A DNA stretch of 64,000 bases. Source: Allorhizobium paknamense. Its GTDB lineage: Bacteria; Pseudomonadota; Alphaproteobacteria; Rhizobiales; Rhizobiaceae. This document shows, in pieces, positions 18,970 to 27,576 of the stretch. The position numbers and the translations under genes were made by a program. The notes under the pieces were generated by a model, which saw nothing but the letters and a program-made list of their open reading frames with translations, was not told the DNA's origin and made no database searches. Numbering within the stretch: the stretch's first letter is position 1; each line of letters starts with the position of its first letter. Location of the stretch: positions 1-64,000 of the forward strand of contig NZ_JAUSWH010000003.1 in NCBI RefSeq assembly GCF_030815125.1, given 5' to 3'.

Positions 18970-20855
18970 TGTCGATCATCGAGCGAGCCCGATGGCATCC
19001 GGGAAATGGTATCAACCTAGACGCTGCAGCCCTGGACGTTGTTAAGAGTGATAAAAGCGCAGCCATTGTTGCAGGTCCCGGTGCGGGAAAGACTGAGCTT
19101 CTGGCACAACGCGCCAGCTATCTTCTCGAAACGAACACCTGCAAGGCACCCCGAAGGATTCTCGCGATCAGCTTCAAGCGTGATGCCGCAAAAAACCTGA
19201 AGGACCGTGTGACTGCACGGGCGGGTGAAGATCTTGGGCTGCGTCTGGAGAGCTACACCTTCGACGCCTTTGCCAAGAGCATCGTCGACCGATTCCGTTC
19301 GGCGCTTCCGGAATGGTGCCGGCCGGAGCGGAACTATGAAGTAATAATGCCACGTTGGCAGGACTGGGATGATTTCGCTGGCCGCCTTCGACGAGATGCC
19401 AATATTTCAATAAGCGCAACGGGGCTCGAGCGTGGTCACGCGACATTAACCGCCGAACCGGGACCGCTGCCGCTCAATCCCAAGAAAGATGATTTCTCTA
19501 ATCAAGCGGGCCTTCATTATTGGGCAGCGCGTCTGAGAAAGGACCGAACCCACCAGCTAACGTTCGGAATGATTTCCACCTTGGCAATGACGATCCTGGC
19601 TCATAATCCTAATGTGCAGTCTGCACTGCGTATGACCTATTCTCATTTGTTTCTCGACGAATTCCAGGACACGACTGGACTGCAGTATGCGTTGCTGAAG
19701 CAAGCTTTCCTGGGATCTGACGCGGTGATCACGGCCGTCGGTGACAGCAAGCAGCGAATCATGACTTTTGCAGGAGCCAGATCCGGCATCTTCCAGGAAT
19801 TTGCACAAGATTTTAGCGCGGATGTCATCGCTCTGACCGCGAATTTCAGGTCCAATCCAAGGATTGTTGCGATCGTAAATGCGATGGCAACAGACATAGA
19901 ACCTGACGCAGTCCCGGTAACTTCTGCACGCGGTGAAGCTGACGTTCCACGCCTCACAGATGGCGCAATTCATTTCCCGAACGCGAGGGAAGAGGCCACT
20001 GCTATCGCCAAGTCGATCGCAGCGGCGGTCGGTTCCGGCCGGTACAAACCTGAGGACTTCATGCTTCTCGCGCGGCAAAGAGCAGACAAGCTGGAGGAAA
20101 ACCTTGCGTTCGCCTTTGTCGAAGAAGGCCTCACGCTTCGCAACGAAGCGCGATCCCTAGGAGAAATTCAAATCCAGGAACTGATGACCGAGCCGCTACC
20201 AGATGTTGTGATCTGTGCGCTCCAGATGGCAATTGATGACCGGAATGGCGCCCCGTTCCATAGGCTACGCAACATGATCGGTCCGATCTTTGGTAACCAG
20301 GACGACAGGCCGGCTGCCGAACTAAAGGTGGAGCAGAAGATCAGAGAGGCGGTTAAGCTCGCTAGAGCCGCTACGGCCAACGCTCCGTCAGGGACCACGG
20401 CCGAGAGCGTTGCAACGGCCATCTTCGATTCCCTCGGGACGACTACGCTTTCACAACTGGCGCCAGATTATTCAAATCCTGCTAGGTTCGCCGCCATACA
20501 AACCGCAACCATCAAGTTTCTGCAGGAGTGTGCAGACTCGGCAGAGACTTGGCAGGAGGCGATCACGCAGTTCCAGGGCAGAAATCAAGTAAAGCTCATG
20601 ACTGTTCATAAGAGCAAGGGGCTAGAGGCGCATACAGTATTCTTTCTTCATCTTCAGAACGACGGATTTTTCTCAAGCGCGGACATGGATGAGGAAGCCT
20701 TGGCCTTTTTCGTGGCAGCTTCTCGTGCTCGAGATCGCTTTTTTGTAACGACGACGACCCATGAAATCGGCCGGGTCGCGCGGCTATGGGAGATGGTGAC
20801 GGCCGCGGAAATTCCTGAACTTGAGGCCAGTGCGCTTGATCGACTCGTGGACTGA
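18969..20855 (+). CDS. gajB: UvrD/PcrA-like superfamily 1 helicase (GajB-like)
   Basis: A 628-residue SF1A helicase and the second component of a Gabija-type pair. The Walker A is AGPGAGKTELL (about 36-46), motif II is LFLDEFQDTTGLQY, motif III is AVGDSKQRIMTFAGA, and motif IV is LTANFRSNPRIV. Motif V is VKLMTVHKSKGLEA and motif VI is FFVAASRARDR. All helicase motifs appear intact. GTG 18969 overlaps the stop of the OLD gene by one base (TAGTG), so translation is coupled. It is longer than the 494-residue GajB of Bacillus. Since the partner is frameshifted, the pair may no longer protect. A general repair role is less likely given this neighbour. Confidence 0.88.
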   Translation: MSIIERARWHPGNGINLDAAALDVVKSDKSAAIVAGPGAGKTELLAQRASYLLETNTCKAPRRILAISFKRDAAKNLKDRVTARAGEDLGLRLESYTFDAFAKSIVDRFRSALPEWCRPERNYEVIMPRWQDWDDFAGRLRRDANISISATGLERGHATLTAEPGPLPLNPKKDDFSNQAGLHYWAARLRKDRTHQLTFGMISTLAMTILAHNPNVQSALRMTYSHLFLDEFQDTTGLQYALLKQAFLGSDAVITAVGDSKQRIMTFAGARSGIFQEFAQDFSADVIALTANFRSNPRIVAIVNAMATDIEPDAVPVTSARGEADVPRLTDGAIHFPNAREEATAIAKSIAAAVGSGRYKPEDFMLLARQRADKLEENLAFAFVEEGLTLRNEARSLGEIQIQELMTEPLPDVVICALQMAIDDRNGAPFHRLRNMIGPIFGNQDDRPAAELKVEQKIREAVKLARAATANAPSGTTAESVATAIFDSLGTTTLSQLAPDYSNPARFAAIQTATIKFLQECADSAETWQEAITQFQGRNQVKLMTVHKSKGLEAHTVFFLHLQNDGFFSSADMDEEALAFFVAASRARDRFFVTTTTHEIGRVARLWEMVTAAEIPELEASALDRLVD

Positions 20856-20959
20856 CAAGCGGTAGTGGGTGCTCACCGAGCAGAACGTAATAGCGGTACC
20901 TGAAACACATTGGTGGGCGATGCGACTGCCTAATCGCAAATGTTGCGCGGACGTATTGA

Positions 20960-20975
20960 GGAAATAATTTCCGCC
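20960..20975. repeat. Island near-palindrome, copy 2
   Basis: GGAAATAATTTCCGCC, directly after the stop codon of the ThiC-like gene and in the convergent gap facing the helicase gene. See the findings for the shared pattern. Confidence 0.6.
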
Positions 20976-22046
20976 TTACACTGCGTAAAGCGGACATTTG
21001 GCGGCGCATCGATTGCACCCTTTGCTAACCTTTCCATCGACGCAGGTGCGTGTGGCAGCGCGCCGCTCAGTTATTGCTAGATCTTCATCGATCGCTCCGA
21101 GCATCTCTATGTCGATCACGTGGGCGGCTATAGCCGCAGCCCTGACTGCTTCGATTGTCGAGGGAATTGTCGGGATATTGCCCGTGTGTTCTTCTCGGGT
21201 GACGGCAGCCAATATGTGAGCGGCGCCTTTCAAGCCCATGAGTGTAGCTCCAATTGCGGACGAAACATGATCTTGCCCTACGGCAACGTCTGTGGGGATT
21301 GGTCCTAAGGGCATAATTGGGACACCACTTGATGAAAGTGCGTCCGCGATTAACGCAATCGAACTGGGCCGCGCATGACCAGGCGACTCGATGATGACCC
21401 CAACCCCTTCACGCTTTATCTGTTGGGCTAGTTCGAGCTGTAGTCTGATTTCGGACATCTGTGCAGCATCGGCGCTATCGAAGATGTTGGCAGACCGGAA
21501 CGAAGCTCCAAGGCTGATCGTGGTTTTATACTTCAGGCAGATAGCAATGATGTCAGGCAATATGCGCACATAAACGTTTTCCCGGCGTCGCGAGACCGCA
21601 AGGTCTTTGATGACAATGCCTCCGCCTCTGGAAGTAAATGGCACTAATCGAGATTGTGCCTGAGTAATGATTTCCTGGGTAGGGGTAGGATGAATGGTGA
21701 TGATGCCAACCCCACCTTCGGCCTGTTCCCTCACTCGATCTAGTAGTTCTAGTTCGTCAATGCCCTGTTGACGAGGCTCGACCGTGTAAATCGGTAACGT
21801 CGCAGCGAAGTACCCAAAATCTAGTATTGCTTTCCAAATGGAAGGGTTGTTTTGGACAATGCTCAAATCGGAAACGATCTGGCATGGCGCGGCTGTTGCA
21901 CGCAATGCCTCGAGTTTGCGAAGCTGGTCAGAAACGTTGCGACGATGGCTGGCACCGATCAACGCGTTGACGCGAGTTGGCTTTCCGGGACCAACGTCTA
22001 ATGCAGCACCATCTGGACGAAAAACAAGCGTCACCAACTTTTCCAC
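20976..22046 (-). CDS. Miniature ThiC-like protein (radical SAM, HMP-P synthase family)
   Basis: ThiC converts aminoimidazole ribotide to HMP phosphate. This 356-residue relative lacks ThiC's N-terminal region but keeps family motifs in order: VNALIG (Asn27), DLS, PIYT (Tyr87), IITIH (His119), SRGGG (139-143), SLGASFR (Arg184), IESPGH (Glu220, zinc His224), LGPIPTDVAVGQDH, SSAIGA, VTREEH (zinc His287). Near the C-terminus Cys344, 347 and 351 form CX2CX3C; ThiC has CX2CX4C. Equivalents of E. coli Met268, Asp394 and Tyr460 are Ser, Ala and Met, so the substrate may differ. GTG 22046 is the longest start; GTG 22034 would give a GTGA overlap with the SIR2 stop. It lies last in the hsd-SIR2 operon, far from any thiamine gene. 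Confidence 0.82.
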   Translation of the reverse strand: MEKLVTLVFRPDGAALDVGPGKPTRVNALIGASHRRNVSDQLRKLEALRATAAPCQIVSDLSIVQNNPSIWKAILDFGYFAATLPIYTVEPRQQGIDELELLDRVREQAEGGVGIITIHPTPTQEIITQAQSRLVPFTSRGGGIVIKDLAVSRRRENVYVRILPDIIAICLKYKTTISLGASFRSANIFDSADAAQMSEIRLQLELAQQIKREGVGVIIESPGHARPSSIALIADALSSSGVPIMPLGPIPTDVAVGQDHVSSAIGATLMGLKGAAHILAAVTREEHTGNIPTIPSTIEAVRAAAIAAHVIDIEMLGAIDEDLAITERRAATRTCVDGKVSKGCNRCAAKCPLYAV

Positions 22047-23413
22047 TGAGGCATTTTTGCTAACACAAGGTCGATTATTTCTGCAGGCTGCATCGGAGTT
22101 CCGCTGTCTGTGGAGCTTAGGTACTCGTGGTCATCTGGAAGGAGTTTCCGGATATGCGCGATCTGGGCCAGACCAGCAGACGAACCCGCGCTGTTTTCTG
22201 CGCACAGCAAGATGTTGCACCCGAGATCAGCAGCAAGCTCGACCTCGGCCCGAGTTCCCATTCCTCCGTCGAAGGCTAAGACGGTATTAGCCGATCGAAG
22301 CATCTCAGCCCGCCATTCCTTGAGGCGAGGCAAGAGTTCGGGATCATTTGAGAGAGCGGGAACTTGTGCATAAGGATTGGGAAAGTACCGAATCCGCTCT
22401 CGGAAATCGATCCTATCCTTGGCTGCCTGATCTACAAACGCCTGTATAAAGCTCCTGCTTGCGCCTGTGGACTGTCCATCAAACAAGACAACTGAAACAT
22501 CGGTTCGCTTGGCTAGCTCTCTGCCGACTTCTTCAGCCAATTTGCTGTTTGCGGTATGACCACCGGTAACATACATCGTTGGGCCTCTGGACCTGAGTGC
22601 AATGCTATCCAAAGCATCCGCGTACTCATCGAAGTTGTTTACGATGGCGCAGTCAATTCCTATTCGCCGCAGGTCCATGGCCCACTGTTGTTGCCTTTGA
22701 ATGGCATCTGGAGCTTTGCTCGGGTCAGCCTTCCGTTGAAGCATGTAACGCTGTTTCGGCACCTTGTGCGCCAGCCTTCGCGCCTCGACCAAAATGCTTG
22801 CTATGTTAGGATCACCATAGCCGTAGCCTGCGAACAGAAATGTTTTTCGCTGAAGATCGCTTCTCAGTCGCTCCGCCATCAGTGGATGTTTCACGAAATA
22901 ATCTTCGAAATCTTCACGCGTAATGACGAGCTCATCCGCAGAGGAGCGATTTATGCATCCGTGCGCCTTAATAATTTCGCGTCGCCCCGGTTCATGGTGG
23001 TGCGCTATGTCTGTGTCTCTCGAATGGACAACAGGAGCGCCAACCGGGTAGGCCGTTTCCAAAAGATCGTCGTAGTTAGTAGTCCAGACCAAATCGATCG
23101 CGCTCCGGGCGAGCGACTGATGGTAGTGATTTGGTTTTGACTTCGACTGTTTGATTGCGGTTTTTATTCTAGCGAACAACGAAGTGCGAGATCCAGCAGA
23201 CATGTTGACGATATATTGAGCGATCCCTGGAAGGTCGTCATCCTCCGTGATCTGCAGCCCCATAGGTTCCGCTAACGGACGCAACAGATCCATCCAGTTC
23301 GGAAGCTTTGAAGGAGTGGAGATGCCCGCGCCGACAAACGCGGCAGCATTTCCGGTGAATGCCGCCTTACTTATTTCTTCAACAAGCGTTTCTGTTGATA
23401 TCGTCGGATTCAT
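22031..23413 (-). CDS. SIR2-SLOG protein, ThsA-like NADase effector
   Basis: A 460-residue two-domain protein. The SIR2 domain (about 10-270) has AFVGAGIS at 25-32, WTTNYDDLLE with Asn113 and Asp115, IIKAHG with the presumed catalytic His151, and FAGYGYGDPNI. The C-terminal domain (about 277-460) begins MYVTGGHT and carries GGMGTRAEVELA at 383-394, the glycine-rich nucleotide-binding motif of SLOG/LOG proteins. Thoeris ThsA has the same SIR2-SLOG order; there SLOG senses a cyclic ADP-ribose signal and SIR2 destroys NAD. ATG 23413 has GGGAAGG upstream; it lies 15 bases after the hsdR stop and overlaps the ThiC-like gene. There is no TIR partner. Confidence 0.85.
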   Translation of the reverse strand: MNPTISTETLVEEISKAAFTGNAAAFVGAGISTPSKLPNWMDLLRPLAEPMGLQITEDDDLPGIAQYIVNMSAGSRTSLFARIKTAIKQSKSKPNHYHQSLARSAIDLVWTTNYDDLLETAYPVGAPVVHSRDTDIAHHHEPGRREIIKAHGCINRSSADELVITREDFEDYFVKHPLMAERLRSDLQRKTFLFAGYGYGDPNIASILVEARRLAHKVPKQRYMLQRKADPSKAPDAIQRQQQWAMDLRRIGIDCAIVNNFDEYADALDSIALRSRGPTMYVTGGHTANSKLAEEVGRELAKRTDVSVVLFDGQSTGASRSFIQAFVDQAAKDRIDFRERIRYFPNPYAQVPALSNDPELLPRLKEWRAEMLRSANTVLAFDGGMGTRAEVELAADLGCNILLCAENSAGSSAGLAQIAHIRKLLPDDHEYLSSTDSGTPMQPAEIIDLVLAKMPQWKSW

Positions 23414-23428
23414 CAAATGCCTTCCCGC

Positions 23429-26395
23429 TCAGTAATATTCCCGAATGTAACCATAGGCTCGCTCGAATAGCTCTTGATCCTGGTGAAGCTTGTAACGGAA
23501 CAGCGTCTGCCGCAAAGCCTTTCGCACCTCGCGCTCGCCAGCGTGCGTTACCTGCCATCCATCAAAGCGGACTGCCCGCACGATCTCGTCGATGTCATCC
23601 ACGACCCGTTTGACCATTACAGGCGTATCGCCGTTTCGGGCGTCTTCGAAGAGCTCCGTCAATGCCGCCTTTCCGCGATCAAGCTCCTCCTCCTCGGGCG
23701 TCTCTCGCTCGGTTTGCACGACCTCGCGTGCCAGCGTCAGAAGCTCTTTCAGGAAGTCGATCGACAACAGAAGTCCCTGCTGGTGTCGATTCCTCAGGTC
23801 TTCCAAGCGCTCACCCAACGCCTTGAACTTCGGATTTCCTGCATGCTTCCGAAGGCGACCCGCCAGCTTGACCGAGATTTCCTTGGCCTTCTTTTCAGGA
23901 TCAGGATTGCCAAGCACAGCTTCAAGCAATTCGGCATCTAAGACCAGAGTATCGAGATCGTCGCGGACCGCATCCACATGTACGTTTTCATGGATCAGCT
24001 CGATGGTCTTGGCACCCAGCCGATGCCAAAGCAGCCTCCCTGTGCCGCTGGAGGGCTTCAGGGATTCGTAGACCTGCGCCAGCCAGCGATAATCGGTCTC
24101 GTACTGCGTCAGCACCGGATCAGGCGACAGCGCCTCCCATATGCGCGCCAGAACGCTGAAATCGGCCGCAAATGCGTCGCGCAAGTCGTTGTTCGGGATA
24201 CATTCCTGCGCGGCGATCAGGCCCTCGTAGCCAGTCAGGCTTCGGTCTACGCCCGCGAAATAGGCGAGGCACTTCTGCAGGGCGGTCGGCAGGGCGTTGA
24301 TCAGCTCGGCGATGTTCGACACCGCCTTTTGCACGCCCTCCTCGTCGAACTTCAGCGCCTGCGCCACGTCGTCGAATATGCCGAGGTAGTCGACGATCAG
24401 GCCATGTGTCTTCTGCTCGCCATAGGGACGGTTCGTCCGGCATATCGCCTGCAAGAGCGTGTGGTCGCGCAGCGGCTTGTCCAGATACATCGTCTGCAGG
24501 ATCGGCGCATCGAAGCCGGTCAGCAGCTTCGAGGTCACGATGATGATCTTCAGCGGGTCCTTCGGGTCGCGGAACCGGTCGAGCAGCTTTTCCTCGGCAT
24601 CGCGGTCGCGCTTGAAGGCCGCATATTCCGGCTCGCCGCTGTTGACCGAGATCACCACGTCCGAAACCTCGGGCGGCAGGTGGCGGTCGAGTTCCTGCTT
24701 GTAGAGCAGACAGCTTTCACGGTCGAAGGTCACCACCTGCGCGCCAAAGCCGTTCGGGGCGACCTTCTCCTGGAAGTGCTTGGCGATGTCGCCGCAGATC
24801 GCGCGGATGCGCTCGGGTGCCTTGACCAGGATCGACATCTTGGCCGCCGCCTTGCCCAGCCGATCCCGGTCCTCGTCGGTCAGACCCTGCGTCAGCTCGG
24901 CATAGGCCTCCTCGATGGCCTTCTGATCGATGTGCAGGTCCACCAGCCGCGGCTCGAAATGCAGCTCCTTCGTCGCCCCGTCGCGGATCGAGTCATTCAG
25001 GCCGTAGCGGCTCATGTAGCCGCCTTCGTCCGTGTCAGCGCCGAAGGCGTAGAAGGTGTTCTTGTCGGCGCGGTTGATGGGCGTGCCGGTCAGGCCGAAC
25101 AGGAACGCGTTGGGCAGCGCCTCGCGCATCTTGCGGCCCAGATCGCCTTCCTGCGTTCGGTGCGCCTCGTCGACCAGCACGATGATGTTGTCGCGGTCGT
25201 TCAGCACGCCGTCGGCCTCGGCGAACTTGTGGATCGTGGTGATCACCACCTTCCGCGCGTCCTTGCCCAAAAGATCGGCCAGTTCCTTGCGGCTTTCCGT
25301 GCGCACCATGTTGGCCATGTCGGCGGCATAGAAGGTGCCGGAAATCTGGCTGTCCAGATCGATCCGGTCCACCACGATCAGCACCATGGGGTTCTTCAGC
25401 GCCGGGTGCAGCCGCAGCTTGCGCGCGGCGAACAGCATCAGCAGCGATTTGCCCGACCCCTGGAAATGCCAGATCAGCCCCTTGCGCGGCTGGCCCGCCA
25501 CAACACGCGCGACGATTTTGTTGACGCCATCCACCTGCTGATAGCGGGCGATGATCTTGATGCGGTGCTTGCCCTTCTGCGTGGCGAAGGCCGTGAAGCT
25601 GTCGAGCATGTCGAGCACCATCGCCGGGCGCAGCATCGAGGTGGCGGCCTTTTCCACCGCGCCCATCGTCTGCGGTCCGTCACCGTCACGCCAGGGGCCC
25701 CACATGTCGACCGGCATCCGGACCGCGCCATAGCGGAACTCCTTGCCCTCGGTCGCCACGGAAAAGACGTTGGGCACGAACAGTTCCGGCACGTTTTTTT
25801 CGTAATCGTCATGGATCTGGATGGCGGCGTCGAGCCAGCTTTGGCTGGACCGCACCGGCGTCTTTGCCTCGATCAGCACCAGCGGAATGCCGTTGACCAG
25901 CAGCACCAGATCGGCGCGCTTTTCCGTCTTGCCGGCTCGGATGATGAACTGCTGGGTGACGACAAAGCTGTTCTTTTCGATCTCATCAAAGTCGATCAGG
26001 CGGATGGTGACGTGTTCGCCATTCGCGCCAAAGGGCATGGAGCGTTCGCCCAAGAGCCACGCGGCAAATTCCTCGTTTGCCTTCACCAGACCATCCGACC
26101 GCGCGCCCATCACGATGGCGCGCAGGCGGTAGAGCACGTCATCGGCCCGGCCGCGGTTGGCGGCGATGTCGGGGTTCAGGCGGATCAGGGCGTCGCGCAG
26201 ATTGGGTTCAACCAGCGCCTCTTGCGGCTGGCGGGGAAGGTCGGCGGGGGCGACGTAATGCCAGCCGAGGCCCGCGATCTTGCCGCCAGCGCGGGCGAGG
26301 CCGATGGAGAGCTGCGCCGGGCGGGCTGAGGCCCCACCCGCGAGAAGGTCGCGCAGATGGGCTTCAACGGTGTTGGATTCGGTGAAGGTCATCAA
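23429..26395 (-). CDS. hsdR: Type I restriction enzyme, R subunit
   Basis: The 988-residue translocase-nuclease subunit. The PD-(D/E)xK nuclease is in the first fifth (RADLVLLVNGIP, LVLIEAKTP). SF2 motor motifs follow: Walker A WHFQGSGKSLLML, DEAH box VLVDEAHRTQEGD, FGLTGTPI, and TGFDAPILQTMYLD with the arginine-finger motif AICRTNRPY. The C-terminal third is helical and should dock on the methyltransferase. The start overlaps the end of hsdS (ATGA). With hsdM and hsdS it cleaves DNA lacking the host methylation pattern. All motifs appear intact. The SIR2-SLOG gene follows immediately in the same orientation. Confidence 0.95.
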   Translation of the reverse strand: MMTFTESNTVEAHLRDLLAGGASARPAQLSIGLARAGGKIAGLGWHYVAPADLPRQPQEALVEPNLRDALIRLNPDIAANRGRADDVLYRLRAIVMGARSDGLVKANEEFAAWLLGERSMPFGANGEHVTIRLIDFDEIEKNSFVVTQQFIIRAGKTEKRADLVLLVNGIPLVLIEAKTPVRSSQSWLDAAIQIHDDYEKNVPELFVPNVFSVATEGKEFRYGAVRMPVDMWGPWRDGDGPQTMGAVEKAATSMLRPAMVLDMLDSFTAFATQKGKHRIKIIARYQQVDGVNKIVARVVAGQPRKGLIWHFQGSGKSLLMLFAARKLRLHPALKNPMVLIVVDRIDLDSQISGTFYAADMANMVRTESRKELADLLGKDARKVVITTIHKFAEADGVLNDRDNIIVLVDEAHRTQEGDLGRKMREALPNAFLFGLTGTPINRADKNTFYAFGADTDEGGYMSRYGLNDSIRDGATKELHFEPRLVDLHIDQKAIEEAYAELTQGLTDEDRDRLGKAAAKMSILVKAPERIRAICGDIAKHFQEKVAPNGFGAQVVTFDRESCLLYKQELDRHLPPEVSDVVISVNSGEPEYAAFKRDRDAEEKLLDRFRDPKDPLKIIIVTSKLLTGFDAPILQTMYLDKPLRDHTLLQAICRTNRPYGEQKTHGLIVDYLGIFDDVAQALKFDEEGVQKAVSNIAELINALPTALQKCLAYFAGVDRSLTGYEGLIAAQECIPNNDLRDAFAADFSVLARIWEALSPDPVLTQYETDYRWLAQVYESLKPSSGTGRLLWHRLGAKTIELIHENVHVDAVRDDLDTLVLDAELLEAVLGNPDPEKKAKEISVKLAGRLRKHAGNPKFKALGERLEDLRNRHQQGLLLSIDFLKELLTLAREVVQTERETPEEEELDRGKAALTELFEDARNGDTPVMVKRVVDDIDEIVRAVRFDGWQVTHAGEREVRKALRQTLFRYKLHQDQELFERAYGYIREYY

Positions 26396-27576
26396 TTATG
26401 CCCCGCCAATTCAGAGAGCCCATGTTTTTTGAGTGCAAATAGGGAGACCCTGCGGCTCCGGAGCTGGCCAAGCGCCTGATTCACAGTCTCGAGTTGACCC
26501 ACGACAAGTTTCTGCTCAGCTACACTCGGCAACGGCACCTGCACTGCGTTCATGGTTTCAATACCAAGTGTAGGAACGCCACTGTTGCTGTTCATTGAGC
26601 GCTGAATCTCACCCATGAACGAAGCTGATCTGGTCAACCAAAGAAGGAACTCACGCGTAATCTCGGCACCTCTCGGCTTCATGATAACAATGGTGTGTGA
26701 GAAACACTTTTCATCGCGACCGTAATATCGCGAGAGTCCCAAGACGCCTTTTCGAGCAAATACGACGTCGTGCTCATCAAAGCCACATCTTGCTTTCTGT
26801 TCAGCAAATGTTGGGGAGGGAACGCGTTTACATCCTGCATAATCGTAGCCATCCTCGCCAACGAAGTCCTGCGTTGAAACTAGCGGAACCCCTTCCTCGA
26901 CATAGTCCGGATAGCGATGCGATGGGTTCGGATCGAGAATTGCGACCACATCCCCGAACCTAACAAGGGGCAAGCCGCGGGTCTTTGCCGTTGAGACCGG
27001 CGGAATAGCCTCGATGAGCATCGAGCGCAGAAGCTCTTCGCCGCTTTCCGTCGCAAGATGACAGGCATTCAGTGCAGCTTCGTTCGCCGACAGCGCCTCC
27101 ACCAACCGCGCCTGCTCCTGGATCGGCGGCAGCAGGAACTCAAAGCTGGCCAGACTGGTCCAGTTGGTGCGCGGCGACAACGACCCGGCCGAAGTGCCGA
27201 CGGCATGATCGAAGAAGGCATCGGTCTGGCAGAGGAACGGCAGCAGTTCTGGCAGCAGCCGGTCGTTCGAAGGTTCCAGCACATAGATGTCACCAGAACA
27301 GACCCCTTCGAAATCCGCTACCGCTACCTTGCGCTGATAGGCGCGGCGCTTGCCGAACAGAACCTGCCCCGGCTTGAACAGCGTGGTGAAGGTCGTGCCA
27401 TCGGCCACGTCGCCCCAGCGCCGGATGCGCAGGTCGCCGGGCTCGATATGCTCCAGCCCGACCACACGTTCGATCCCGGCAGCCTCGGGGTTAGCCACTC
27501 GCGCTTTCGACAGGCGCACTACGTCGCCAAAGGCCACGCGCGTCCACCCCGCCCTCGAAATCGGCCGATCAAGCAT
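26392..27576 (-). CDS. hsdS: Type I restriction enzyme, specificity subunit S
   Basis: A 394-residue subunit that chooses the DNA target for both methylation and cleavage. Two variable target-recognition domains occupy about 1-150 and 205-345. Each is followed by a conserved helical spacer: PPIQEQARLVEALSANEAAL and PLPSVAEQKLVVGQLETV. WTRVAFGDVVRLSKA starts the first domain and LVRFGDVVAILDPNP the second. It overlaps the preceding methyltransferase by eight bases and hsdR by four. The target sequence cannot be predicted by eye; a bipartite site is expected. Confidence 0.92.
   Translation of the reverse strand: MLDRPISRAGWTRVAFGDVVRLSKARVANPEAAGIERVVGLEHIEPGDLRIRRWGDVADGTTFTTLFKPGQVLFGKRRAYQRKVAVADFEGVCSGDIYVLEPSNDRLLPELLPFLCQTDAFFDHAVGTSAGSLSPRTNWTSLASFEFLLPPIQEQARLVEALSANEAALNACHLATESGEELLRSMLIEAIPPVSTAKTRGLPLVRFGDVVAILDPNPSHRYPDYVEEGVPLVSTQDFVGEDGYDYAGCKRVPSPTFAEQKARCGFDEHDVVFARKGVLGLSRYYGRDEKCFSHTIVIMKPRGAEITREFLLWLTRSASFMGEIQRSMNSNSGVPTLGIETMNAVQVPLPSVAEQKLVVGQLETVNQALGQLRSRRVSLFALKKHGLSELAGHN

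Noticed and set aside
20976-22046. A genuine thiamine biosynthesis thiC
   Set aside because: Too short, altered Cys spacing and substrate residues, no thiamine gene nearby and no TPP riboswitch upstream, where the SIR2 gene overlaps.
20976-23413. A canonical Thoeris system
   Set aside because: The SIR2-SLOG protein fits ThsA, but no TIR (ThsB) gene is present in the island; the neighbour is ThiC-like.
23978-26329. A 783-codon forward open frame opposite hsdR
   Set aside because: It is an antisense shadow: hsdR on the other strand has all type I R motifs, while this frame has no family resemblance and is rich in residues expected from a complementary GC-rich frame.
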